Assembly (NCBI GenBank): GCA_002686995.1
Contig: NYZC01000333.1
Location: 1 to 64,000 of the forward strand
Direction of reading: 5' to 3'
Length of the DNA: 64,000 nt
Origin: Phycisphaeraceae bacterium
GTDB lineage: Bacteria; Planctomycetota; Phycisphaerae; Phycisphaerales; Phycisphaeraceae
The notes beneath the pieces were generated by a model. That model ran no database searches. It was not told the DNA's origin and was given only the letters and a program-made list of their open reading frames with translations. A program made the position numbers and the translations under genes. Positions 20,030 through 31,526 of this stretch are shown in pieces (the first letter of the stretch is position 1; the number at the start of each line of letters is the position of its first letter).

Positions 20030-21267
20030 AGATCCTGCACGTCCATGACAAGCCCTTCGATCTTCCCGCGAACCGGACCGACGCGCCAGGGCTGACGGAG
20101 GACGGCGGCGGCGTTGGGATCTACCTCCGGCAGGTTGCGCACGGATTGCGGGGTCGCGGATGCAAGATCGCGTCAGTCCGGCTCGCCGCCGACGGCGCCG
20201 ATGAGCAGCCTGTCGTCAATGGACAGCATCGCGTGCGCGCGTTTCGGTACTTCTACCGGCGACAGTCCGTAGCGGCGTTCGAGCGCATCATCCGCGACGA
20301 ACGTCCCGACATCGTGCATCTTCATTCCGTGTTCGAAGGGATGCACCCGCTGATGCTGCGCCGGGCGGCACGGGTCGCACGAGTGGTCTGCACGTTTCAC
20401 GATGTCGGTCCCACCTGCTTCTGGCATACTCGTATCCGGCCGGACGGGTCGCTCTGCACGACGCCGGTCGGCCTCCGATGCGTCGGTCGCGGCTGCTACC
20501 GCATCGGCGCGATGGAACGAGCGACCGGCGACGTCGCCCGGCTGCTCGGCCACCGCTTCTACCTGCGCATGTATCAGCGCCTTCCGGTCATCGTGCCGAG
20601 CCGATACATGCACGGCCTGTTCGTCGCCAACGGGTTTCGCCAGGATCGCCTGCGGGTGCTCCCCCTGTTCACGCGCTTCGAGCCGGAACCTTCGGAGGCA
20701 GCTCCGTCCGATCCACCGACGATCCTTCACGTCGGACGCATCGAGCCGGAAAAAGGCGTGGTCACGATGATCGATGCGCTCGCCCTGATGGCCGACCGAT
20801 CATGGCGCGCCGTGATCGTCGGAAAGGGCACCGACCTGGAGCGCGCAAAGGGCGCGGCGCGCGAGTCCGGCATCGAAGATCGCATCGAGTTCGTCGGCCA
20901 TTGCAATCCCGACGAGCTTGCAGCGCGTTACCGTTCAAGCAGCTTTGCCGTCATACCGTCGCTCGTGGCCGAATCTTTCGGCCTCGTCGGCGTCGAAGCC
21001 ATGAGCTTCGCGCGGGCCGTGATCGCATTTCGTTCAGGTGGCGTGACCGAGTGGCTGGACGATGGTGCCAATGGCTTTCTGGCACGACACGGCGACACGG
21101 CGCATCTGGCGCTGCTGATGCGGCGCCTCCTCGACGACCCCGCGCTGTGCCGCCGTCTCGGCACAGCCGGCGCCGCCATGGTATCGGCGCGATTCACGCT
21201 GGACCACCACCTCGATGCGCTCGTCGCGTTGTACGAAGCGCAGACGGGTGACGGCGCCCGCAGATAA
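20026..21267 (+). CDS. Glycosyltransferase family 4 / group 1
   Basis: N-terminal GGGVGIYLRQVAHGL; ILHVGRIEPEKGVVTMIDAL; SFAVIPSLVAESFGLVGVEAMSFARAVIAFRSGGVTEWL. Confidence 0.92.
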   Translation: MKILHVHDKPFDLPANRTDAPGLTEDGGGVGIYLRQVAHGLRGRGCKIASVRLAADGADEQPVVNGQHRVRAFRYFYRRQSVAAFERIIRDERPDIVHLHSVFEGMHPLMLRRAARVARVVCTFHDVGPTCFWHTRIRPDGSLCTTPVGLRCVGRGCYRIGAMERATGDVARLLGHRFYLRMYQRLPVIVPSRYMHGLFVANGFRQDRLRVLPLFTRFEPEPSEAAPSDPPTILHVGRIEPEKGVVTMIDALALMADRSWRAVIVGKGTDLERAKGAARESGIEDRIEFVGHCNPDELAARYRSSSFAVIPSLVAESFGLVGVEAMSFARAVIAFRSGGVTEWLDDGANGFLARHGDTAHLALLMRRLLDDPALCRRLGTAGAAMVSARFTLDHHLDALVALYEAQTGDGARR

Positions 21268-21272
21268 CGCCC

Positions 21273-22307
21273 ATGCTCTTCTGCACCCACGAAGATCGCC
21301 CCGAAGCCCTCGCCGGTATCAAGCTCCTCGCCTTGAGCCTCCGGCGGCACTGTCCGCAAGCGAATCTCGTCGTCAGCTATCCGCAACCCGACGACGAATT
21401 CGTCCGGTGGTGCGCGAAGCACGACGTGCGTGTGCTGTCGAACGAATCATGGCGTCACGCGGGCTGGAACATCAAGCCGTCCCTGCTCCGACACCTGCTC
21501 GACGAAGGTCACGAGGCGATCACGTGGATCGACGCCGACATCGCGCTGGCCGGCGCGCTGCCCGCGATCATGCGCGGCCTCGATGCGGACACCCTCCTCG
21601 TTTCACAGGTGTGGGCCTGGGACTACTTTCCCGGCGGCACGGTCCGGACCGCGCTCTGGAATCTCGAGCCTGGCCGTGCGTTGGCCGGCACGGCGAGCAG
21701 CGGCGTGGTCCGCGCCACCTCGGCGCATCGCGAGCTGCTCGAAGCGTGGCAGGAATTGCTCGAAGCTCCGGCCTACCTTGGCGCCCAGGCGCGCCCGGTG
21801 TCTGAACGGCCGATCCACATGATCGGGGACCAGGACGTGCTTACTGCCCTGCTCGGTTCACGCCGATTCGGCACGATCCCGCTCGCGTGGCTCGACCGCC
21901 GTCGCGACATCGTGCTGTGCGTCGGACCCGCAGGCTACACCGCCGGCCAGCGCCTCGGGCATCGTCGATCGACGATGCCGCCGCTGATCCACGGCGCCGA
22001 GCCCAAGTACTGGGAGGCTTCAACAAGTCCGACGTTGCTGCGACGACCGCGCGATTATTACTGGCGCGTCTGCCTGGAGACCTCTCCCTACGCCTGGGTC
22101 GCGCGACAGTATCGTGACGAGCTTGGCGACGAGGTCGCCTGGGCCGATGCGCGCACCACCGTCGGTCGTCTTCTCGCGACGGTCACGGGCGACCACCCGG
22201 CGCTGGCGGGACTTCCGCAGGCACTCTTTCATGGCATAGGCAAACGCATCAAGAAGATGCTGGGTATCACCGCCTGGCCGGACGCCCACGCCCACGTGGA
22301 CCCGTAG
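21273..22307 (+). CDS. Putative GT-A-like nucleotide-sugar transferase
   Basis: 344 aa; AITWIDADIALAGALPAIM (DxD-like), GDQDVLTALLG; genomic context with other GTs. Confidence 0.55.
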   Translation: MLFCTHEDRPEALAGIKLLALSLRRHCPQANLVVSYPQPDDEFVRWCAKHDVRVLSNESWRHAGWNIKPSLLRHLLDEGHEAITWIDADIALAGALPAIMRGLDADTLLVSQVWAWDYFPGGTVRTALWNLEPGRALAGTASSGVVRATSAHRELLEAWQELLEAPAYLGAQARPVSERPIHMIGDQDVLTALLGSRRFGTIPLAWLDRRRDIVLCVGPAGYTAGQRLGHRRSTMPPLIHGAEPKYWEASTSPTLLRRPRDYYWRVCLETSPYAWVARQYRDELGDEVAWADARTTVGRLLATVTGDHPALAGLPQALFHGIGKRIKKMLGITAWPDAHAHVDP

Positions 22308-22457
22308 CCGAAGTCGCCAGACATCAGACGCACGCGCGAATCGCCAGGTCGAATCCGAAGTGTGGCCACTTCGGCTACGAGTTCGGTGCGCGCATGGAGG
22401 TGACGACCGCCTTAATGTCCTGGGCGCAGTCCTCTGAAGTCTGGCGACTTCAGCTAC
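22304..22457. repeat. Three-copy hairpin repeat cluster between convergent genes
   Basis: Copies: GTAGCCGAAGTCGCCAGACATCAG (22304-), CCGAAGTG-TGGC-CACTTCGG-CTAC (22355-22378), CTGAAGTC-TGGC-GACTTCAG-CTAC (22434-22457). Outer arms are 18/19 inverted repeats. Confidence 0.85.
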
Positions 22458-24199
22458 ATCTGCTCGACCACCTGGATGCCCAGCAGATCGAGACCCGTCG
22501 CGAGGGAGCGCGCGACCAGGTCGCAAAGCACGACGCGGCTGTCGCGCTGCGCTTCACTGTCGGCGGTCAGCACCGGGCACTGCTCGTAGAACTGGTGGAA
22601 CTGCGATGCAAGCTCGTACAGGTACGTGCAAAGCCGATGCGGTTCGAGACTCTGCGCCACCGAGTCGATCACGCCCGGCAGTTGAAGCAGGCTGACGGCC
22701 AGGGCGCGCTCCGCCGGAGCACTGAGCTCGACCGGCTGCCGCGCCAGGGCGGACGGGTCGACGCCGCCCTTACGGAAGATCGAACGGATACGGACGTATG
22801 CATTGATCAGGTAGGGCGCGGTGTTGCCCTCCATCGCCAGCATCCGATCCCAGTCAAACACGTAGTCCTTGATCCGATCGCTGCTCAGGTCGGCGTACTT
22901 CAGCGCGCCGATGCCGACGCATTCGGCGATGGCCGCGCGCTGGCCCTCCGGGATGTCCGCGTTCTTCTCCGCGAGCACCGAGCCGGCGCGCTGCGCCGCC
23001 TGATCGAGAAGTTCGACGAGCTTGACGGTGCCGCCGGCGCGGGTTCGGAAAGGCTTGCGGTCGGACCCGAGCATCGACCCGAAGGCGACGTGCTCGAGTC
23101 GCGTCTCGTCCGGCGCCCAGCCGCATTGCCTCAGAATCTGAAAGACCATCGCCATGTGCTGCGCCTGGGGCGCACCGATGACGTAGACGACGCGGCTCGC
23201 GCCCAGCACGTCCATGCGGTAGCGGGCCGCGGCCAGATCGGTCGTCGCGTAGAGGTAGCCGCCGTCGGTCTTCTGCACGATGACCGCCATCGGCTCGTCC
23301 TCGCGGTCGGTGAATCCTTCCGGGTAGACGACCCTGGCGCCGCGGCTCTCATGAAGCTGTCCGGCGCCGTCGAGCGCTTCGACGGTCGCGGACAGATCAT
23401 CGTTATAGGCGCTCTCCGGACGCACGTCCTCGGGTTCCAGCAGCACGCCGAGGCGCTGGTAGATCTTCTGGAAGTGGCTCTGCGACACGTCGACGAGCCG
23501 GCGCCACAGCGCCCGCGTCTGCTCGTCGCCCGATTGCAGGGCCACGACGCGCTGGCGGCTGCGCTCCGCGAACGCCTCGTCCGCGTCGAACTTCTCCTTC
23601 GCCTGGCGATAGAAGCTCTCGAGGTCGCTGACCGAGTCGTCCCGCCCCGCGCCCTCGCCCTGCAGAATCAGCATCTCGATGAGCATGCCGAACTGGGTGC
23701 CCCAGTCGCCGAGGTGATTCTGGCGGATGACGCGATGACCGAGGCACCCCAGCACGCGGCAGATGCAGTCGCCGATCACCGTCGAGCGAAGGTGGCCGAC
23801 GTGCATGTCCTTCGCCACGTTCGGACTGGAGTAGTCGACGACGACCGTGACGGGATCCGATGCCGGCACGATGCCGAGCGAAGCGTCCGCGGCGAGCCGG
23901 TGCACCGCGTCGACGAGGTAGCTTCCCGCGAGCGTCAGGTTCACGAATCCAGGTCCCGCGATCTCGATCCCGTCGCACACGCCGTCGAGATCGAGCGCCG
24001 CGACGATCTCGCCCGCCACGTCGCGCGGCTTGCGCTTCAGCTTCTTGGCGAGCCCCATGGCCACGTTGGCCTGGTAATCCCCGAACTTCACGTTCGCCGA
24101 CGGACGGATGAGCGGATCGACGCCGGCGTGCTCGCCGCCGAAGGCGCGCACGATCGCCGCCTGGAAACGTTCGGTGAGAATCTGATCGATCGCGGGCAT
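22454..24199 (-). CDS. argS: Arginyl-tRNA synthetase
   Basis: VVDYSSPNVAKDMHVGHLRSTVIGDCICRVLGCLGHRVIRQNHLGDWGTQFGMLIE (class I HVGH signature); C-terminal DALR-type anticodon-binding domain. Start reassigned to internal ATG MPAIDQIL. Confidence 0.95.
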   Translation of the reverse strand: MPAIDQILTERFQAAIVRAFGGEHAGVDPLIRPSANVKFGDYQANVAMGLAKKLKRKPRDVAGEIVAALDLDGVCDGIEIAGPGFVNLTLAGSYLVDAVHRLAADASLGIVPASDPVTVVVDYSSPNVAKDMHVGHLRSTVIGDCICRVLGCLGHRVIRQNHLGDWGTQFGMLIEMLILQGEGAGRDDSVSDLESFYRQAKEKFDADEAFAERSRQRVVALQSGDEQTRALWRRLVDVSQSHFQKIYQRLGVLLEPEDVRPESAYNDDLSATVEALDGAGQLHESRGARVVYPEGFTDREDEPMAVIVQKTDGGYLYATTDLAAARYRMDVLGASRVVYVIGAPQAQHMAMVFQILRQCGWAPDETRLEHVAFGSMLGSDRKPFRTRAGGTVKLVELLDQAAQRAGSVLAEKNADIPEGQRAAIAECVGIGALKYADLSSDRIKDYVFDWDRMLAMEGNTAPYLINAYVRIRSIFRKGGVDPSALARQPVELSAPAERALAVSLLQLPGVIDSVAQSLEPHRLCTYLYELASQFHQFYEQCPVLTADSEAQRDSRVVLCDLVARSLATGLDLLGIQVVEQM

Positions 24200-24440
24200 G
24201 GCCTGGTTCCAGGATGAGCGGCGCCATGAATATACCGCGCCGGGCGACGCATTCCGCGGTTCATCACGCGGCGCCACGAACCAGGTGCTGCAGACCGCAG
24301 CCGCGATCGGCGCCCGAACGACACCGCGCCTCGATCTGCCGGCCAGATCTGGAAGCAAGGCGGTCTGGCTCGATGAACCGGACGAAGAGACGCTCTTCGA
24401 TTCCTGACCGGCCCCCGATCGGAAACAAGAAAGAATTGAC

Positions 24441-25274
24441 CTACTCGGCTTCCGCCTGGAGGTCCTTGCTGCGATGGTTGAGCTGCGCCTTCAGCCGGGC
24501 CAGGATCGAGCTGTGCATCTGGCTGACGCGCGATTCGGAAAGGTCGAGCGTGACCCCGATCTCCTTCATCGTCATCTGCTCGTAGTAGTAGAGGATGACG
24601 ATGAGCCGCTCGGCGCGGCTGAGCCCCTGCGTGATCAGGTTCTTGAGGTCGCGGCGCTGCACGGCCGACAGCGGATCGATCTGCTTGCCGTCCTCGAGCA
24701 CGTCGATCTCACGGACGTCCTTGTTCGAATCGGTCTCGTACCACTTGCGACTGAGCGACACGACGCCGACGGCGCCCGCGTCCTTCTTGATCTTCGCGTA
24801 CTCGTCCTTCGACACGGCCATCTTCTCGGCGATCTCGTCATCCGTCACCACCCGGCCCAGCTGCATCTCCAGGCTCTTGCGCGCCGTCTCGACCTGGCTC
24901 GACCGGGACCGGACCAGCCGCGGCACCCAGTCCATTGCGCGCAGCTCGTCGAGAATCGCACCGCGGATGCGCGGCGCGCAGTAAGTCTCGAACTTGACGC
25001 CGCGCGTGAGATCGAATGCGTCGATGGCGTCCATCAGGCCGAAGATCCCGGCGCTCATGAGGTCCTCGATGTCGACCTCGTCCGGGAGCTTCGCGTGAAT
25101 GCGCTCCGCGTTGTACTTGACGAGGTTGAGGTATCTCTCCATCAGGCAGTTGCGCAACTCCTCCGTCGCGTTCTTCTTGTAGAGGGGCCACAACTCCGCA
25201 ATGTCCATGCCGGCGTGATTGCCGGTCTTGACTCGGGCGGCGGGCCTTTTCTTAGCGACGCTCGTTTTCGCCAT
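24441..25274 (-). CDS. fliA: RNA polymerase sigma factor, FliA/WhiG type
   Basis: DLMSAGIFGLMDAIDAFDLTRGVKFETYCAPRIRGAILDELRAMDWVPRLVR; C-terminal MTMKEIGVTLDLSESRVSQMHSSILARLK; SD AAGGAG upstream. Confidence 0.92.
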   Translation of the reverse strand: MAKTSVAKKRPAARVKTGNHAGMDIAELWPLYKKNATEELRNCLMERYLNLVKYNAERIHAKLPDEVDIEDLMSAGIFGLMDAIDAFDLTRGVKFETYCAPRIRGAILDELRAMDWVPRLVRSRSSQVETARKSLEMQLGRVVTDDEIAEKMAVSKDEYAKIKKDAGAVGVVSLSRKWYETDSNKDVREIDVLEDGKQIDPLSAVQRRDLKNLITQGLSRAERLIVILYYYEQMTMKEIGVTLDLSESRVSQMHSSILARLKAQLNHRSKDLQAEAE

Positions 25275-25331
25275 GGTCTACTCCTTGGACTGGCGACTCG
25301 ATTCAGAAACCTGACGGCTGGCCATGGGACC

Positions 25332-25361
25332 GCATCGAACTGCATCGAACTGCACTGATCT
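25332..25361. repeat. 10-bp tandem repeat (about 3 copies)
   Basis: GCATCGAACT GCATCGAACT GCACTGATCT. Confidence 0.7.
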
Positions 25362-25387
25362 GCCGAATCACGGAAGAGCAAGCCTCG

Positions 25388-25464
25388 ACACCTTCAAGAC
25401 ACCTTCAAGACACCTTCAAGACATCTTCAAGACACCTTCAAGACATCTTCAAGACACCTTCACG
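25388..25464. repeat. 11-bp tandem repeat, 7 copies
   Basis: ACACCTTCAAG x3, ACATCTTCAAG, ACACCTTCAAG, ACATCTTCAAG, ACACCTTCACG. Confidence 0.95.
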
Positions 25465-25490
25465 AAACCGAGGCAACCTCTGCCGCATGC

Positions 25491-25961
25491 TCACACTCCC
25501 GCCCCCACGGCCGCTTCCGCCGTCCGGCCCCCCGGAACGGTCTCTGCGCCGCTGTCCTGATCGATCGCGATCCCCCCGGCCGACGGCGCCGCGCCGGCCG
25601 GCGCGGCCGCGGCGTCTGCGCCGCGATCACCACCGTCGTCGTCGACTGCCGCCGCATCCCCGACTGCATCGTCATCGCCGGTGGGCGCCGCCAGCGCGGC
25701 CTGCTCGTCCGGAATGGGATGCGCCGATTTGTAGAGTTCGATCTCGTCCTCGACGGTGCGCTCGAGCAACCACCCGAAAGCGCGACCGATCATCCAGCAC
25801 GCGGCCATCGAGATGATCGCGCGCACGATGACCGTCTCCGCCTGGATGCTGGCGATCAGACCGATGACGATCGCGGCCGCAAAGCCGACGAGCCCGAAAC
25901 ATGTCGCGATAACACGCGCGGGAACCACGGGGTTGAGCATTCCTTTGCTCAGAGAAATCAA
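25491..25961 (-). CDS. Hypothetical small membrane protein in flagellar locus
   Basis: 156 aa; two predicted TM segments (VIATCFGLVGFAAAIVIGLIAS, VIVRAIISMAACWMIGRAFGWLL), acidic linker, Ala/Gly-rich disordered tail. Confidence 0.6.
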   Translation of the reverse strand: MISLSKGMLNPVVPARVIATCFGLVGFAAAIVIGLIASIQAETVIVRAIISMAACWMIGRAFGWLLERTVEDEIELYKSAHPIPDEQAALAAPTGDDDAVGDAAAVDDDGGDRGADAAAAPAGAAPSAGGIAIDQDSGAETVPGGRTAEAAVGAGV

Positions 25962-26021
25962 TCCGTTAGGAAAATACTAACGAGTCGCCATGCGCTTGGG
26001 AAGCCTCCGGGAATATTTTTT

Positions 26022-26909
26022 TCAGCCCGACAGCCAGCCCGCGACCCGACGAAGAAGGCCCGCCTGATCCGGGTCGGCGCCGTGCCGGACCATTTTCTGG
26101 GCCAGTCGGCTGATGCATCCGCTCGCATCGCAGCGCGGACTCGAGATCACGAACGGCACGCGCTGCCGGATGGCCGCCGCGACCCGCCCGTCGTGCACCA
26201 CGTGCCCGGCGTATCCCGGCGCGAGATCGAGAAACCGTCGACAGACCGCGTCGATCCGTCCGAACACCGCCCGACTCTCCTCGTCGTCGCGGGCCATGTT
26301 GACCAAAACCCTAACATCGACGTCCGGTCGGCGCCGGTGGGCGACCTTGATCACGGCGTAGGCGTCCGCAATCGCGGTCGGCTCCGGCGTCGTCACGACC
26401 AGCAGCTGATCGCATCCGGTGGCGAAGCTGAGCACCGCCGGTCCGATGCCGGCGCCCGCGTCGACCAGGAGCAGATCGACGTCCCGCGCGGCGATGTGCA
26501 TCTGGTCGAGGATGCGGTCGCGCTCGACCTCGCCGAGCGCGGCGATCTGGGCGAGCCCCGATGCCCCCGGGATGAGCCGGAAACCGCCCGGGGCGTCGAT
26601 GATGACGTCTTCGAGCCGGCACCTGCCGACCAGGACGTGGGCGAGCGTGTAGGAAGGCGAGACGTTGCAGATGACGTCGAGGTTCGCCGTCCCGAGGTCG
26701 CCGTCGAGCACGGCGACGCGCCGTCCCATCCGGACCAGCTGCACCGCCAGGTTCGCCGCGATGCTCGACTTGCCGACGCCGCCCTTGCCGCTCGTTACCG
26801 CGACCGTGCGCACGCGCCGCTCTCCCGATGGTCGACGCCCCGCGCTCTGGCGCTTCGTTTCCGAAACGAGCTGGCGCAATGCCTGCGCCTGATCGGTCAA
26901 CATGGCCAT
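26022..26909 (-). CDS. flhG: FlhG/FleN (YlxH)-like MinD-family ATPase
   Basis: TVAVTSGKGGVGKSSIAANLAVQLVRMGRRVAVLDGDLGTANLDVICN; adjacent to flhF. Confidence 0.9.
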   Translation of the reverse strand: MAMLTDQAQALRQLVSETKRQSAGRRPSGERRVRTVAVTSGKGGVGKSSIAANLAVQLVRMGRRVAVLDGDLGTANLDVICNVSPSYTLAHVLVGRCRLEDVIIDAPGGFRLIPGASGLAQIAALGEVERDRILDQMHIAARDVDLLLVDAGAGIGPAVLSFATGCDQLLVVTTPEPTAIADAYAVIKVAHRRRPDVDVRVLVNMARDDEESRAVFGRIDAVCRRFLDLAPGYAGHVVHDGRVAAAIRQRVPFVISSPRCDASGCISRLAQKMVRHGADPDQAGLLRRVAGWLSG

Positions 26910-28203
26910 GCCCCCTTGGCCATTGCCGTCGCCGTATCGATCCGCTCACGCCCCAGCAGCAGCGCCGCGAGCCGGTCCGGCCGGCTCGGCTCGATCTCGT
27001 GGGGCACCTCCTGTCCGGTCGTCACGTAGCTCAGCAGCTTGTTCACCTGCCGCGCCACGTTCAGCAGGACGCCAAAGCTTACCGCCTCGTCGAGCTTCGT
27101 GAAAATGATCCGGTCGGTCTGAATGCGATCGAAGCGCTCGATCGTGTCGAGCAGCACCTGCTGTGAGCACGTCGAGGACAGGACGAGGTGGACCTCGTGC
27201 GGCTGCGCGGCGCGGATGAGCCCCGCGAGCTGTTCGAGCTTCGGATCGTCGCGCTGCCCGCGCCCCGCGGTGTCGATCAGCACGAGTTCGCTGCCCTGAC
27301 AGTCCGCCAGCGCCTGCTCCATCTGCTGCGGCGTCGTCACGACCGTCAGCGGCACGCCGATGATGTTCGCGTAGGTCTGAAGCTGGTCCACCGCGGCGAT
27401 GCGATACGTGTCGACGGTGATCAGCCGCACTCGGCGCTTCTGCTTGAGCTTGAAGTTCGCGGCGAGCTTCGCGACCGTGGTCGTCTTGCCGACGCCGGTC
27501 GGGCCGATGAGCGCGACGACGCGCGGTCGGCCGTCCTCGGTCGGGTCGAGGCGCCCGGCGCCCTGGTCGGTCGGAATCAGCTTCGCCGTGGCCGCCAGCA
27601 GCGCCTCCTGGACGCGGGCGTCTCCGTCCCCGGCGCGATTCGCAAGGTCCGTTCGTGCCTCGTCGACGACCTTCAGCGCGAGCTCTTCCGCGACCTCGTG
27701 GTTCAGCAGTTCGACGTACTCGTTGAACAGATCGTCGCTGCGCGGCAGCGCCGCCGCGCCGTCCTGCCCGCTGACCGCCTGCCGGTGAATCATGCGTCCG
27801 ACCAGCTGGCGCAGCGACTTCATCTCGTTGGCGAGCCCCTCCGCCTGCAGGCCGGACGACGCGACCGCCACCGAGGGTCCCGCGCCGTCGTCGCTCTGCC
27901 GCGCCGCCTCCTGGCACGCCACCTCGTAGGTGCGCCGGATCAGGTCGCCCGCCGACTCCCGGCTCGCCGGAGGACGCCGCGCCGGGCGCGGCGTCGACAC
28001 GGGCTTCTGCCGCGCGGCGCGGCGCCGCCGTCCCACCTCGCGGCCGTCCGACGCGATCACCTCCACGACCGTGCGCGCTCCGAGCCCGAGGATGCCGCCG
28101 CGACGCACCTTGCGCGTGTGCAGGATGACCGCGTCCGATCCGAGATCGCTCTTGACCTGGGCGAGCGCGTCCGCCATGCTCGCCGCCGTGTACGTCTTCA
28201 TGT

Positions 28204-28207
<4 letters not shown>
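26897..28207 (-). CDS. flhF: Flagellar biosynthesis GTPase FlhF
   Basis: MKTYTAASMADALAQVKSDLGSDAVILHTRKV; VVALIGPTGVGKTTTVAKLAANFKL; VRLITVDTYRIAAVDQLQTYANIIGVPL. Confidence 0.95.
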
Positions 28208-30402
<2,195 letters not shown>

Positions 30403-30451
30403 ATCAGAACTCAGAAACTGAATCGCAAATAAGAATCAGGAATCAGGAACT
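30403..30451 (-). repeat. Degenerate heptad leader of flhA
   Basis: Coding strand ...GTTCCTGATTCCTGATTCTTATTTGCGATTCAGTTTCTGAGTTCTGAT|TTG. Confidence 0.5.
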
Positions 30452-30452
30452 T

Positions 30453-31523
30453 CTAGGCCGACTGTCTCCCGCTCAGCCGGTACACGTACGCCAGAATTTC
30501 GGCGACCGCGCCGTAGTACTGCGGCGGCACCTCCTGCCCGACCTCGACGGTCCGGTAGATCCCCTGCGCCAGCTCGCGCCGCTCGACGATCGGCACGCCG
30601 TGGGCGATGGCGATCTGGCGAATGCGCTGCGCCAGGAAGTCCGCGCCCTTGGCAACCACGCGCGGCGCCTTCATCGTCTCCGCGTCGTACTTCAGCGCCA
30701 CGGCGTAGTGGGTGGGGTTCGTCACCACGACGTCGGCGCCGGGGACCGTATGACCGACCCGCTGCATGGTGAGCTGCCGCGCCACCCGCGCCCGGCGCTG
30801 GCGGATGAGCGGGTCGCCTTCCATGCGCTTCATCTCCTCCTTGACGTCCTGCTTGGTCATCCGCAGGTCGCGCTGCCGCTGCATCCGCTGAAACGCGTAC
30901 TCGAACACCGCCAGCAGCACCAGGATCAGCGCAAGCTTGAGCGCGAGCGCGAAGACGAGGCCGGTCGCCGCGGCGTAGATCGGTCCGGTGTCCATGCGCG
31001 CCAGGTGGACGACGCCCGGCAGATCGTGGGCGATCACGATCGACGCGACCGCCGCGATGATCACCACCTTCGCGATGCTCATCACCAGGCGCACCGCGGC
31101 GCGGACGTCGACCAGGTTGCGAATGCCCCGAATCGGAGACAGGCGCGAGAAGTTGGGCTGCAGCGGTTTGGCGGTCAGGAGAAAGCCGACCTGCGCTATC
31201 GTGACCGCCATCGCCACGACGAACAGCCCCAGCACGATGGGACCGGCGGACTTCAGCATCACCTGGCCCGACACCGACAGCAGGGAGCCGATGTCGTCCG
31301 CCCGCGCCGGATGCGACGCGGCGTCCTGCTCCAGCGTCCGCAACAGCGTGGTGCGCATGCCCCTCAGCATTCGCGCCCCGAACGCATAAAGAAGGAGGAT
31401 GGCCGCCAGCAGCACGCACGCCGCGGTCAGGTCGTTGCTGCGCGCGACGTTGCCCTCCTGCCGCGCCTCTTCGAGTCGGCGCGGGGTCGGGGCTTCGGTT
31501 CTTTCCTGGTCCTGTTCCGCCAT
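30453..31523 (-). CDS. flhB: Flagellar export protein FlhB
   Basis: ERTEAPTPRRLEEARQEGNVARSNDL; autocleavage motif VVTNPTHYAVALKYD. Confidence 0.96.
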   Translation of the reverse strand: MAEQDQERTEAPTPRRLEEARQEGNVARSNDLTAACVLLAAILLLYAFGARMLRGMRTTLLRTLEQDAASHPARADDIGSLLSVSGQVMLKSAGPIVLGLFVVAMAVTIAQVGFLLTAKPLQPNFSRLSPIRGIRNLVDVRAAVRLVMSIAKVVIIAAVASIVIAHDLPGVVHLARMDTGPIYAAATGLVFALALKLALILVLLAVFEYAFQRMQRQRDLRMTKQDVKEEMKRMEGDPLIRQRRARVARQLTMQRVGHTVPGADVVVTNPTHYAVALKYDAETMKAPRVVAKGADFLAQRIRQIAIAHGVPIVERRELAQGIYRTVEVGQEVPPQYYGAVAEILAYVYRLSGRQSA

Positions 31524-31526
31524 GGG

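Noticed and set aside
25388-25464. Possible CRISPR array
   Set aside because: Unit is only 11 bp and strictly tandem with no spacers; no cas genes in the window.
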